Shown here in pieces: positions 44,136-52,649 of a stretch of 53,580 nt of DNA. Below the pieces are notes generated by a model, which saw only the letters and a list, made by a program, of their open reading frames with translations, was not told the origin of the DNA and made no database searches. The stretch's first letter is position 1. Every line of letters starts with the position of its first letter. The stretch lies in assembly GCA_937873175.1 (NCBI GenBank), contig CALMVT010000476.1, forward strand, positions 1 to 53,580, in the 5' to 3' direction. Both the position numbers and the translations under genes were made by a program. This stretch comes from an uncultured Acetobacteraceae bacterium (lineage in GTDB: Bacteria > Pseudomonadota > Alphaproteobacteria > Acetobacterales > Acetobacteraceae).

Positions 44136-45080
44136 ATGAACGAAGTCAGACCAAACGACCTCGACGCCAAGCTGCTTGAGTTGGCCCGGGCCGTGCAATC
44201 CACGGGCTACGCATTCACCACTCCCACCCCGGCCACCCACGCCCGCGTCAATGCCCGCCCGGGTTCAGCGTGGGCGCAGGACTTGGCCGGCGTCCTCGGG
44301 TGGAGCCGCCCGTTCCACGAGGGCCTCCTGCCACCGCACATCCTGGCGCTGATGCGGGAAGCCGGCGTGCTCGTTCCCGGCGACGCCGGCCTTCGCAGCG
44401 CCGTGCGGCTGTCCAGTCTGGACGGATTGCTGTTCGTGCATTCCGCTTACCCGACCACCGCAGCGGATTCGGTGTTTTTCGGTCCCGACACTTACCGGTT
44501 CGCCCGCGCCATCCTGACCCGCCTCGAACAGGGTGGTCCAGTGCGCCGTGCTGTGGATATCGGCTGCGGCGCTGGACCCGGCGCCATCCTGGTGGCGCGG
44601 GCGTGCCCGAATGCCGAGGTCCTGGCGGTTGACATCAATCCTTCGGCTTTGCGCATGACTCGGGTGAACGCGGCCCTGGCCGGGGTGCAGGTGGCGGCGG
44701 TGGACAGCAACTTGCTGTCTGCTGTTCCCGGGTCGTTCGACCTGATCGTCTCGAACCCGCCTTACCTCGTCGATCCCGACGCGCGGGCGTATCGCCATGG
44801 CGGGGGGGCGCTCGGCGCCGGGCTGTCGCTTGCAATTCTGGACGCTGCGTTGGAGCGGCTGGCGCCAGGCGGCACACTTCTGCTGTACACCGGTGTCGCC
44901 ATCGTGAACGGGACTGACCCCTTTAAGACGGCTGTACTTGCCCAAATAGGCGGGTCCGGAGCGAGTTGGACATATGAGGAACTCGATCCCGACGTGTTCG
45001 GCGAGGAATTGGACGGCGGCGCTTATGCGGCTGCCGACCGGATTGCTGCCGTGATCCTGACATTCAAGAAATGGGAATGA
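44136..45080 (+). CDS. Class I SAM-dependent methyltransferase (PrmC/HemK-like core)
   Basis: A 314-residue protein. An N-terminal domain of about 120 residues (ends near SVFFGPDTYRFARAIL) precedes a Rossmann methyltransferase: AVDIGCGAGPGAILVAR is SAM motif I, VLAVDINPSALRM the ribose-binding motif and LIVSNPPYLVDPDARAY the catalytic N-P-P-Y motif, which in PrmC, HemK and related enzymes methylates an amide or amine nitrogen. It is not PrmC or the RNA methyltransferase RsmC in the full alignment I can make by eye, so the substrate is open. The next gene, a haem-oxygenase-like diiron protein, starts 6 bases after its stop, so the two are translated together. Confidence 0.82.
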   Translation: MNEVRPNDLDAKLLELARAVQSTGYAFTTPTPATHARVNARPGSAWAQDLAGVLGWSRPFHEGLLPPHILALMREAGVLVPGDAGLRSAVRLSSLDGLLFVHSAYPTTAADSVFFGPDTYRFARAILTRLEQGGPVRRAVDIGCGAGPGAILVARACPNAEVLAVDINPSALRMTRVNAALAGVQVAAVDSNLLSAVPGSFDLIVSNPPYLVDPDARAYRHGGGALGAGLSLAILDAALERLAPGGTLLLYTGVAIVNGTDPFKTAVLAQIGGSGASWTYEELDPDVFGEELDGGAYAAADRIAAVILTFKKWE

Positions 45081-45086
45081 AACGAC

Positions 45087-45971
45087 ATGCCTGACGGCAG
45101 CCTGCATCCTACGCTTTCGGCCGATGACCAATGGCACCGCCGGTTGGCGGCCTTCAACAACCGTCGGTTTGCTCCGGGGCTGCCCAGCCCGGATTGGCAG
45201 GCCGACATCGAGGCGCAGTCGAGGCTGCTGGTCGAAGAAGGGGCCTGGCTCGAAGCAGGGCGCGCCGCAGTCGCCGAACGGGCTGCTCAGGCTCCGCGTG
45301 ACCCCGATGGCTTCGTGGCGTGGTTTGAGGAGTTGGACCGCATTGGACCGGGGCAGAACGACGCCTTGTTCCCGTGGCTGGCCGAGACCGCCACGCGGGA
45401 AGAGATGTGCTGGTTCCTGACCCAAGAGGTCGCCGGCGAGGCCGGGTTCGAGGATTTGGCGGCGCTGACCCAAGTTCGGATGCCGCAGCGTCCCAAGCTG
45501 GAGGTCGCCCGGAACTACTGGGATGAGATGGGCCGCGGCAATCCCAAGGGCATGCACGGCCCGTTGCTTGAAACGCTGGCCCACCGCCTGGGCCTGACGC
45601 CGGAGGTCGAGACGACGGTTTGGGAAAGCCTGGCGCTGGCCAACACAATGGCCGGGCTTGCGGCGAACCGGCGATACGCTTTCCACTCCATGGGGGCGCT
45701 GGGCGTCATCGAGCAAACAGCGCCTGGTCGCGCGGCGCTGGTGGCGCAGGGCTTGAAGCGGTTGGGCGTGCCGGCCAGCGACCGGCACTACTTCGACCTG
45801 CATTCCGTGTTGGACGTGAAGCACTCGGCCGCCTGGAATGCCGAGGCGCTGCACCCGTTGGTCGCAGACAACCCTGAACTCGCGCCGGCCATTGCGGAAG
45901 GTGCGCTGATGCGGCTGGAATGCGGCGCGGCTTGCTTCCGGCGGTATCGCCTGGAATTTGGCCTAAACTGA
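45087..45971 (+). CDS. Iron-containing redox enzyme, haem-oxygenase-like diiron fold
   Basis: A 294-residue helical protein of the 'iron-containing redox enzyme' group (haem-oxygenase-like diiron oxidases, relatives of PqqC and of the non-haem oxygenases UndA and SznF). Candidate metal ligands sit in three helices: E114/E118 in TQEVAGEAGFED, D146/E147 with H157 in YWDEMGRGNPKGMH, and D237, H239, D243, H246 in HYFDLHSVLDVKH; E209 in GALGVIEQTAP is also conserved in the group. Members carry out O2-dependent oxidations of small molecules, often on natural-product paths. Its tight pairing with the methyltransferase suggests the two act on the same substrate. Confidence 0.8.
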   Translation: MPDGSLHPTLSADDQWHRRLAAFNNRRFAPGLPSPDWQADIEAQSRLLVEEGAWLEAGRAAVAERAAQAPRDPDGFVAWFEELDRIGPGQNDALFPWLAETATREEMCWFLTQEVAGEAGFEDLAALTQVRMPQRPKLEVARNYWDEMGRGNPKGMHGPLLETLAHRLGLTPEVETTVWESLALANTMAGLAANRRYAFHSMGALGVIEQTAPGRAALVAQGLKRLGVPASDRHYFDLHSVLDVKHSAAWNAEALHPLVADNPELAPAIAEGALMRLECGAACFRRYRLEFGLN

Positions 45972-46022
45972 CCGACCCGTCGCCGGATCTAGACATCAAC
46001 CCGGCGACCGATCGAGAGTGAT

Positions 46023-46055
46023 CAGGGCGGCGAGAGTCGATGTTCCGCCGCCCTG
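46023..46055. other. 10-bp stem-loop downstream of the diiron protein gene
   Basis: CAGGGCGGCG (46023-46032) and CGCCGCCCTG (46046-46055) form a perfect 10-bp stem with a 13-base loop, 51 bases after the stop. There is no T run after it on either strand, so it may be a weak terminator or an RNA stability element. The rest of the 229-base gap before the amidase holds a second 6-bp hairpin (46143-46158, tetraloop CGCC) and no supported gene. Confidence 0.4.
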
Positions 46056-46200
46056 CTGAATCCAAGCGGACACCAGCAACGGCCAGGTAATGCGAACGGC
46101 GGCGGCAATGTCTGGCGCCCATTGGATGGTATCGGTGCAGCGTGCAGGCGCCCCTGCATTGGGCGAAGATCTTAAGTCACAATTTTGATGGAATGGAACC

Positions 46201-47694
46201 GTGAACGAGCCTTGCGATCTTGATGCGGTTGAGGCCCGTCGGCTGATCGGCTGCAAAAGGCTTTCTGCGGCCGAGCTGACCGAAAGCTGCATCGCCCGCA
46301 TCCTCGCCGTTGACCCGGCGGTGAACGCCATGGTGGCCCGTGATTTCGACCGCGCCCGCGCCGCCGCGGCAGCCTGCGACACCGCCACGGTGCGTGGCGA
46401 GGCGTTGGGTCCCTTGCACGGTATACCTTTGGGCGTGAAGGATCTGGAGGACGTGGCGGGCCTGCGCACCACCTACGGCAGTGCCTTGTTCCGCGATCAC
46501 GTGCCCGAACAGGACGAACTCATCGTGCAGGCCGCCCGGCGGTCGGGCGCGATTGTGCTGGGTAAGACCAACACGCCGGAGTGGGGCGCTGGAGCCAACA
46601 CGCGGAATGCCGTGTATGGCGCGACGGGCAACCCGTTCGACCCTGTGCGGTCCGCGGCCGGATCGTCCGGCGGGTCGGCGGTGGCGCTCGCGACCGGGAT
46701 GGTGCCGCTCGCCACCGGGTCCGATATGGGCGGCTCGCTGCGCAACCCGGCCGCGTTCTGCGGCATCGTCGGGTTCCGTCCTACGCCGGGGCTGGTGCCG
46801 AGCGAGAAGCGGGCGCTGGGCTGGAACCCGCTCTCCGTGTTGGGGCCGATGGCGCGCACCGTGCCGGACCTTTGCCTGTTGCTGTCCTGCATGGCGTCAG
46901 ACGACGCCCGGGACCCGCTGGCCTACACGGTCGCCGGACGGTCAGTGCGATGCGGCGCAGATTTCGCCACGCCCGGCGGCGTCGATTTGGCTGGCCTGCG
47001 CGTGGCGCTCACCTCCGACTTTGGCATCGCGCCGACCGAACGGCACATTGCCGAGGTGTTCGCCGAGAAGACCATGCTGTTCCGCCATGTCTTTGCCCGT
47101 TGTGAGGAGGCATCGCCCGACTGCGCCGGCACGAACGAGGCGTTCGAGGCGTTGCGCGCCGCCGCGGCATTGGCAAGCCACCATGATCGGGTTCGCAACA
47201 CGCCGGACGCGGTTGGCCCCAACGTGCATGCGGACGTCGAGGCCGGGCTGCGGCTGAGCGCGCTAGATCTGGCACGGGCGATGCAGCACCAGACGGTGCT
47301 GTATCGCCGGTGGGTCCGGTTTTTCGACGATTTCGACATCATCCTGTCGCCTGCCGTCACCGTCAGCCCGCGGCCCTGGTCGGAGCTGTTTCCTGTCAGC
47401 ATCGATGGCACGCCGACCCGCACGTATTTCCATTGGCTGGCCTTGGCCTACGCCGTATCGATGGTAGGCCACCCCGCGGCGTCGCTGCCGGTCGGGCTGG
47501 ACAGCAACGGCATGCCGTTCGGCTTGCAGATCGTGGGCCGGCGCGGCGGTGATGCCCAGGTGCTGGCGGTCGCCGCGGCACTGGGGCGCCTGCTGGCCGA
47601 GGATCCGCGCACAGCCCGCCCTGTGCCCGACATCGCGGCGCTTGCCGCCGCGGCACCGTTGCGCGACGCCCCGGGGTTCCTCGGTTTCGGCTGA
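46201..47694 (+). CDS. Amidase signature family enzyme
   Basis: A 497-residue amidase. The catalytic Lys is in IPLGVKDLEDVAG, the cis-Ser in AAGSSGGSAVALATG and the nucleophilic Ser in GSDMGGSLRNPAAFCG, the complete Ser-cisSer-Lys triad of the family. The length is typical. Members hydrolyse amide or ester bonds in small molecules, such as acylamides, carbamates or nylon oligomers; the substrate is unknown. The start is GTG at 46201. A small gap of 225 bases separates it from the DUF35-thiolase-CoA ligase operon, so a link to that pathway is only a possibility. Confidence 0.9.
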   Translation: MNEPCDLDAVEARRLIGCKRLSAAELTESCIARILAVDPAVNAMVARDFDRARAAAAACDTATVRGEALGPLHGIPLGVKDLEDVAGLRTTYGSALFRDHVPEQDELIVQAARRSGAIVLGKTNTPEWGAGANTRNAVYGATGNPFDPVRSAAGSSGGSAVALATGMVPLATGSDMGGSLRNPAAFCGIVGFRPTPGLVPSEKRALGWNPLSVLGPMARTVPDLCLLLSCMASDDARDPLAYTVAGRSVRCGADFATPGGVDLAGLRVALTSDFGIAPTERHIAEVFAEKTMLFRHVFARCEEASPDCAGTNEAFEALRAAAALASHHDRVRNTPDAVGPNVHADVEAGLRLSALDLARAMQHQTVLYRRWVRFFDDFDIILSPAVTVSPRPWSELFPVSIDGTPTRTYFHWLALAYAVSMVGHPAASLPVGLDSNGMPFGLQIVGRRGGDAQVLAVAAALGRLLAEDPRTARPVPDIAALAAAAPLRDAPGFLGFG

Positions 47695-47919
47695 CTTAAA
47701 GCGGGTACGTCGCCTTATGAAAGCAGATAACTTTCGCAGAACTTGGTCGCGACGCCTACACGTTGCCCTTCAGACCTGGCATGGTTGCGGCAAGCAATTG
47801 GGAGGCGCATTTGTGACCCTGATCCGTCCCGATCAAAGCCGTTCCGTGTCGACCATGGCGGTGCTGCTGTTGTCAGCATGTCGCGCAGCCAAACACTCTG
47901 GCTGCAGCTTGGTGCAGGC
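47695..47919. other. Intergenic region between amidase and DUF35 gene
   Basis: 225 bases without a gene I can support. One open frame (from the ATG at 47717 to 47923) runs through and overlaps the DUF35 start, but its Arg/Trp-rich product has no family resemblance and no Shine-Dalgarno. The region probably contains the promoter of the downstream operon; I could not single out hexamers. Confidence 0.4.
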
Positions 47920-48282
47920 ATGACAGGTCCCGGGCCGGAGGCCGAGTACCGCGCCCACCTGCGGGAAGGGCGCTTCATGATACAGCGAAGCCGTGCGACT
48001 GGCGTTCACGTTTTCTACCCGCGCGTTGCCGTCCCAGGCACCGGGGAGCAGGATCTGGAATGGGTCGCGGCCAGCGGCCTCGCCACTGTTTATGCCATTA
48101 CAGTGAACCGCACGCGGGAAGGGTCCTACAACGTAGCCCTGGTGGATCTCGACGAGGGGCCGCGCATGATGACCCGCATCGACGGGATCGAGACCGTGCC
48201 CATCGGGGCCCGCGTTCGCGCCCGCATCATTGAGCAGGACGGCGCGCCGTTGGTGGTTTTCGTCCCGGAGCAGGCAGCATGA
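47920..48282 (+). CDS. DUF35 OB-fold protein without zinc-ribbon cysteines
   Basis: A 120-residue protein with the shape of acyl-CoA-associated DUF35 proteins: AEYRAHLREGRFMIQRS leads the ribbon region, HVFYPRV...DLEWVAASGLATVYAITVNR is the typical end of the ribbon and start of the OB fold, and VPIGARVRARI follows. The four Cys residues that normally bind zinc are replaced: S24 and T27 in the first knuckle (QRSRATG), V38 and T41 in the second (VPGTGE). DUF35 proteins form complexes with thiolase-like enzymes or hydratases. The ATG at 47920 gives a normal length; the longer frame is out of family. The stop overlaps the thiolase-like start (ATGA). Confidence 0.85.
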   Translation: MTGPGPEAEYRAHLREGRFMIQRSRATGVHVFYPRVAVPGTGEQDLEWVAASGLATVYAITVNRTREGSYNVALVDLDEGPRMMTRIDGIETVPIGARVRARIIEQDGAPLVVFVPEQAA

Positions 48283-49430
48283 CGCATCCGCTCCGTGGCC
48301 GGGCGGCGGTCGTCGGCATCGGCTCCGCTGGCTGCGGCGAGGCGCCGGGCCGCACCGCCAACGAACTGATGGCGGAGGCCGCGCTGGCCGCCGTCGCCGA
48401 CGCCGGGCTTGCGTTGCAGGACATTGACGGGATTTTCGCCGCAACCAGCACGCATGCCTTCCCGACGCTGTCCGTCGCCGAGTACCTCGGCATCCGGCCC
48501 CGCTACTTTGACGGCACCAACGTCGGTGGGTCGAGTTTTGAGGCGCACCTGCTCAGCGCCGCGCTGGCGTTGGACGCAGGGCTGTGCGACGCGGCGCTGA
48601 TCTGCTACGGCAGCAACCAGCGTACTGCGGGTGGCCGCCTGGTCTCCATGAGCGAGCCGCAGTTGCATGAGGCGCCCTATAAGCCGCGCCATCCCATCAC
48701 CGCTTACGCCTTGGCGGCCAGCCGGCACATGCACCAGTTCGGCACCACCCGCGCCATGCTGGCGGAGGTGGCCGTTGCCGCCCGTGCCTGGGCCAACCTG
48801 AACCCGGCTGCTTTCGCGCGTGGGCCGCTCTCGGTCGATGACGTGCTGGGCGCCCGCATGATCAGCGACCCGCTGACCACCGCCGATTGCTGCCTGGTGA
48901 CCGACGGCAGTGGTGCCTGCGTGCTGGTGCGGGCGGACCGCGCCCGCGATCTCAAGCACCCGCCGGCTTTTCTGCTGGGCGCGGCCGGGGCTGGCTGGCA
49001 CCGGGCCGTGATGTGCATGCCGGACCTCACGATCACCGCCGCCACCGACAGCGGGCCACGCGCATACGCCATGGCTGGCGTCCTGCCGTCCCACGTGCGG
49101 CTGGCCATGCTGTATGACGCCTTCACGATTAACACGCTGCTGTTCCTGGAAGACCTCGGCTTCTGCGCCAAAGGGGAGGGGGGGCCGTTCGTCCAAGGCG
49201 GCGCCATCGCGCCCGGCGGGCGGCTTGCGGTCAACACTAATGGCGGCGGGTTATCCTGCGTGCATCCCGGCATGTATGGCATGTTCCTGATACTGGAGGC
49301 TGTGACCCAACTGCGCGGCGATGCCGGGGAGCGGCAGATCGCGGGTCTCGATGTGGCCCTCGTGCACGGCAATGGCGGCACGCTGTCCAGCCAATGCACG
49401 GCGTTGCTGGGCACGGCGGCGGCGCTTTGA
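48279..49430 (+). CDS. Thiolase-like protein (SCP-x/Ltp2-type), catalytic Cys replaced
   Basis: A 383-residue thiolase-fold protein of the DUF35-associated group. The N-terminal half starts RGRAAVVGIGSAGCGEAPGRTANELMAEAA. The nucleophilic Cys of thiolases (GGSCAS) is not there; the aligned stretch is GTNVGGSSFEAHLL. The C-terminal half has YDAFTINTLLFLEDLGFC, the HPG of NGGGLSCVHPGMYGM, and GNGGTLSSQC. In steroid catabolism Ltp2-type members work with a DUF35 partner as aldol lyases, not thiolases, so a retro-aldol or aldol reaction on an acyl-CoA is as likely as thiolysis. ATG overlaps the DUF35 stop; the stop overlaps the next start (TTGA). Confidence 0.88.
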   Translation: MTHPLRGRAAVVGIGSAGCGEAPGRTANELMAEAALAAVADAGLALQDIDGIFAATSTHAFPTLSVAEYLGIRPRYFDGTNVGGSSFEAHLLSAALALDAGLCDAALICYGSNQRTAGGRLVSMSEPQLHEAPYKPRHPITAYALAASRHMHQFGTTRAMLAEVAVAARAWANLNPAAFARGPLSVDDVLGARMISDPLTTADCCLVTDGSGACVLVRADRARDLKHPPAFLLGAAGAGWHRAVMCMPDLTITAATDSGPRAYAMAGVLPSHVRLAMLYDAFTINTLLFLEDLGFCAKGEGGPFVQGGAIAPGGRLAVNTNGGGLSCVHPGMYGMFLILEAVTQLRGDAGERQIAGLDVALVHGNGGTLSSQCTALLGTAAAL

Positions 49431-51532
49431 GCAGCCGGTTCTCCAGCCTGGACAGCATGCTGCGGCCCCGCAGCATCGCCGTGCTGGGGGCGAGCAACGA
49501 TCCCACACGCATCGGCGGGCGGCCGATCTCCTATATGCTGTCACAGAAGTTCGCGGGCACCATCATGCCGGTGAACCCAAACCGCACGGAAGTGCAGGGT
49601 CTTCCGGCCTACGCCAGTGTTGCGGACCTGCCGAGCGTGCCGGACGCCGCCATCGTTGCAGTGCCCGCGGAGCTTGCGGTTCAGGCGGTGGACAATCTCG
49701 GAGCGCGAGGCGTGCGTTCGGCCATCGTGTTTACTGCCGGGTTTGCGGAAATGGACGGGGCAGGGTCCCTGGCGCAGAGCCGCATGCTGGCGGCGGCGAG
49801 GCGCCATGGCATGCGCCTGCTCGGCCCCAACTGCCTCGGCCTGTTCAACGCGCACATTGGCTTTTACCCGATCTTCTCCTCCTCGTTCGAGAATGGCTGG
49901 CCGCCGCCTGGGCGCATCGGCATCGCCAGCCAAAGCGGCGCCTACGGCACCCACATGTTCGCCACCGCGCGCAACCGCAACATCGGCACGCCGATCTGCG
50001 TCACCACGGGCAACGAGGGCGATGTCACGGTCGGCGATGTGATCGGCTGGCTGGCCGAGGACCCCGACACCGACGTGATCGCCGCCTACGCCGAGGGAAT
50101 CCGCGAGGCCGACAGCTTTCTCGCCGCCCTTGCGGTCGCGCGGGCCGCCCGCAAGCCGGTCGTGATGATGAAGGTGGGCACCAGCGCGCTCGGCGCGCAC
50201 GCCGCGCAGTCGCACACCGCGTCCATCGCCGGAAACGACGCCGTGACCAACGCCGTGCTGGCGGAATTCGGCGTCGTCCGCGCCCGCACCACCGAAGAAA
50301 TGCTGGACATCGCGACGACCGCGACCCGGCGGATCTACCCGGTGCGCAACACGTTGGGCGTGATCACCATCAGCGGCGGCGCCGGCGTGCTGATCTCGGA
50401 CGCGGCCGAGGCGCTGGGCTTGCCGATGCCGGAGATGCCGCCGGACGCGCAGGCGCGGCTCAAGGCCATGGTGCCCTTCGCCGCGCCGCGTAACCCCGTG
50501 GACTGCACCGCGCAGGCGTTCAACGACATGAGCCTGATCGGCCGCTTCACGGACTCGATGATCGAGGATGGCGGCTACACCTCGGTGCTCGGCTTCTTCA
50601 CCCAGGTCGGCGGGGCCGACAGCATCGCGCCGAGACTGCGCGAGCAGATGAATGCCTCCAAGGCCCGGCACCCGGACCGGCTGTTCGTGCTGTCGGTCGT
50701 GGCGCCGCCAGTACGCATTCGCGAGTACGAGGCGGACGGCTTCACGGTGTTCGAGGACCCAACCCGCGCCACGGTCGCCATCCACGCCATGGGCCAGTTC
50801 GGGGAAGCGTTCGCGCACCTCCCCGGCCTGCCGCCGCCGGCAGTCCCCGCCGTGGAGTTGCCGCCTGCCACCCCGTCCGAGGCCGCCGCCAAGCGCATGC
50901 TTGCACAGGCCGGCATACCCGCCGCGCCCGAGGCCGCCTGCGCCACCCCCGACGCCGCGGCGGAAGCCGCCGAGCGCATGGGCTTTCCAGTCGTGCTCAA
51001 GGTTCTCTCGCCTGACATCATCCACAAATCGGAGATCGGCGGCGTGATCCTGGACGTGCACGGCGCGGGGGCGGTGCGGGCCGGCTTCGCCACCTTGCTC
51101 CATAGGGCAGCAGCAGCCACACCGTCAGCTCGGATCGAAGGCGTCCTTGTTGCCAAGCAACTCCGTGGCGGCATCGAGTGCATTCTCGGCATCCAGCGCG
51201 ACCCGGTATTCGGACCCGTCGCCATGGTCGGCCTAGGCGGCATCTTTGTTGAAGTGCTGCGTGACGTTGCCCTGCACCGTTGCCCGTTCGGCCCCGATGT
51301 GGCGGAGCGGATGGTCCGCTCGCTCCGAGCCGTTCCGGTCCTGCTTGGCGCGCGCGGGCGGCCACCGGTGGACATCGCGGCCATTTCGGCGATGCTGTCC
51401 CGCTTGTCGGTGTTCGCGCATCAGGCCGGGCCGCGGCTCCGCTCGGTTGACCTCAACCCGGTGCTCGCCATGCCGAACGGGGAGGGGGCCTATGTTGCCG
51501 ATGCGGTGATCGAACTCGGAGAAGCCGCATGA
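49427..51532 (+). CDS. ADP-forming acyl-CoA synthetase (acetate-CoA ligase family), fused subunits
   Basis: A 701-residue CoA ligase. The N-terminal CoA-binding domain is seen in PRSIAVLGASNDPTRIGGRP, the succinyl-CoA ligase-like domain in IASQSGAYGTHMF and GNEGDVTVGDVIGWLAEDP, the catalytic phospho-His in AAQSHTASIAGND, and the ATP-grasp domain in the C-terminal third (FPVVLKVLSPDIIHKSEIGGV ... RDPVFGPVAMVGLGGIFVEVL). It interconverts an acyl-CoA, ADP and phosphate with the acid, ATP and CoA, or acts on aromatic acids, as in feruloyl-CoA synthetases. The start is TTG at 49427, overlapping the thiolase stop; an ATG at 49457 is an alternative. The ECH gene follows after 19 bases. Confidence 0.9.
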   Translation: MSSRFSSLDSMLRPRSIAVLGASNDPTRIGGRPISYMLSQKFAGTIMPVNPNRTEVQGLPAYASVADLPSVPDAAIVAVPAELAVQAVDNLGARGVRSAIVFTAGFAEMDGAGSLAQSRMLAAARRHGMRLLGPNCLGLFNAHIGFYPIFSSSFENGWPPPGRIGIASQSGAYGTHMFATARNRNIGTPICVTTGNEGDVTVGDVIGWLAEDPDTDVIAAYAEGIREADSFLAALAVARAARKPVVMMKVGTSALGAHAAQSHTASIAGNDAVTNAVLAEFGVVRARTTEEMLDIATTATRRIYPVRNTLGVITISGGAGVLISDAAEALGLPMPEMPPDAQARLKAMVPFAAPRNPVDCTAQAFNDMSLIGRFTDSMIEDGGYTSVLGFFTQVGGADSIAPRLREQMNASKARHPDRLFVLSVVAPPVRIREYEADGFTVFEDPTRATVAIHAMGQFGEAFAHLPGLPPPAVPAVELPPATPSEAAAKRMLAQAGIPAAPEAACATPDAAAEAAERMGFPVVLKVLSPDIIHKSEIGGVILDVHGAGAVRAGFATLLHRAAAATPSARIEGVLVAKQLRGGIECILGIQRDPVFGPVAMVGLGGIFVEVLRDVALHRCPFGPDVAERMVRSLRAVPVLLGARGRPPVDIAAISAMLSRLSVFAHQAGPRLRSVDLNPVLAMPNGEGAYVADAVIELGEAA

Positions 51533-51551
51533 CGGAGGCCCGGGGTCGCGT

Positions 51552-52307
51552 ATGTTAAGCGAAAGCCGCGACGGCGCGACCGCTGTTTTGACGCTTGACT
51601 ATCCGGAACGGCGCAATGCGCTGGCCATGCCCATGCGTCAACGCTTGGTGGACGCACTTGAAGCCATCGAGGCCGACCGGGCGTTGCGCGCCATCGTCAT
51701 CACCGGCGCCGGTAGGAATTTCAGCGCTGGGGGCGACATCAGCGGCATGGACGCGGCCGATCTGGCCGCTGGGCGGGAGCGGTTCCGCTTGACGCATCGG
51801 TTGGTGCGGCTGCTGATCAAAGGCAGCAAACCGGTGATTGCGGCGGTGGAGGGCTGGTGCGTCGGCGCCGGGCTGTCGGTCGCGATGTGCTGCGACACCG
51901 TGGTGGCCGCTGAGGATGCGCGGTTCGCCGCTGGGTTCGGCAAGATTGGCTTGGTCGCCGACCTGGGCCTGCTGCACACTTTGCCGGCGCGGGTCGGCCA
52001 GGGCCAGGCGCGGCAGATCCTGCTCTACGGCGAGCCAACCGATGCGGAGCGGGCCGTGGCGATCGGCATGGCGGACCACATCGTCCCATCCGGCACGGCG
52101 CTGGAAACAGCCCTGGCCCGCGCCGCGCTGTTTCATGGCGCCGCGCCCCTGCCGGCCGCGCTGACCAGGCAGTATCTCGCCGCCGGGCTAGACGCGGCGC
52201 TGGATTGGGAACGGGACACCCAATCTGCGCTGTTCCTGACGGCTGATCATATTGAGGGCAAGGCGGCGTTTATCGCGAAACGCGCACCTATGTTCAAGGG
52301 TGTTTAA
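51552..52307 (+). CDS. Enoyl-CoA hydratase/isomerase family protein
   Basis: A 251-residue crotonase-fold protein. The oxyanion-hole motifs are visible in AGRNFSAGGDISGM and VIAAVEGWCVGAGLSVAMCCD, followed by AEDARFAAGFGKIGLVADLGLLHTLPARVG. The Glu residues of classical hydratases are not clear: the position after FGKIGLV carries Ala-Asp instead of P-E, so hydratase, isomerase or lyase activity remains open. The product ends normally. It is the last gene of the DUF35-thiolase-ligase operon, so it probably supplies or uses a hydroxyacyl- or enoyl-CoA for the thiolase-like partner. ATG at 51552. Confidence 0.9.
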   Translation: MLSESRDGATAVLTLDYPERRNALAMPMRQRLVDALEAIEADRALRAIVITGAGRNFSAGGDISGMDAADLAAGRERFRLTHRLVRLLIKGSKPVIAAVEGWCVGAGLSVAMCCDTVVAAEDARFAAGFGKIGLVADLGLLHTLPARVGQGQARQILLYGEPTDAERAVAIGMADHIVPSGTALETALARAALFHGAAPLPAALTRQYLAAGLDAALDWERDTQSALFLTADHIEGKAAFIAKRAPMFKGV

Positions 52308-52316
52308 CAACCCACC

Positions 52317-52601
52317 TCAGCGAGAAAGATTGGGCGTCACCGAGTCGGTACCGGGTCCACCCCCGTCCCGCGTAATGTCGGTCGGCCTGCTGTCCAGTTG
52401 AGCGCCCAGCGGCCGGGAGCTGAACGGCGCCGAAGAGTCTGTCCCGGTCGCATTGCCGGCCCGATCCGCGGGAGGCGTGTTCGATGGCAGGTTGCCCGGC
52501 ACAGGCGCCGCGGTCCAGACTTTCTCATGAGGCTTGTTCGTTTGCGCCCATGCGGCACCGGGCAGCAGGTTAACAGCAAGCATCGCAATGATCAGTCGCA
52601 T
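52317..52601 (-). CDS. Small exported protein, unknown function
   Basis: A 94-residue protein with a clear Sec signal peptide (MRLIIAMLAVNLLPGAAWA) followed by a short Pro/Gly/Asn/Thr-rich chain without recognised domain. AAGGAG lies 9 bases upstream of the ATG at 52601, a strong sign that it is translated. The stop is 9 bases from the convergent enoyl-CoA hydratase stop. Function unknown. Confidence 0.65.
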   Translation of the reverse strand: MRLIIAMLAVNLLPGAAWAQTNKPHEKVWTAAPVPGNLPSNTPPADRAGNATGTDSSAPFSSRPLGAQLDSRPTDITRDGGGPGTDSVTPNLSR

Positions 52602-52624
52602 GGCTTCTGGCTCCTTGAGCAATC

Positions 52625-52649
52625 GGAACGCCACGCTTGCTACAAAGTT
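52625..52649 (+). promoter_or_regulatory. EcfG-like promoter candidate before the transporter gene
   Basis: GGAAC at 52625-52629, a 16-base spacer and AGTT at 52646-52649. The -10 differs from CGTT by one base. It lies 95 bases upstream of the DMT-type gene and points toward it. Confidence 0.35.

Noticed and set aside
45996-46200. Minus-strand open frame running from the amidase start region into the gap
   Set aside because: The part in the gap looks fairly protein-like but has no start codon there, and the upstream part is antisense to the amidase.
47717-47923. Open frame of about 68 codons between amidase and the DUF35 gene
   Set aside because: No Shine-Dalgarno, no family resemblance, and it overlaps the DUF35 start in another frame; composition looks like noncoding GC-rich DNA.
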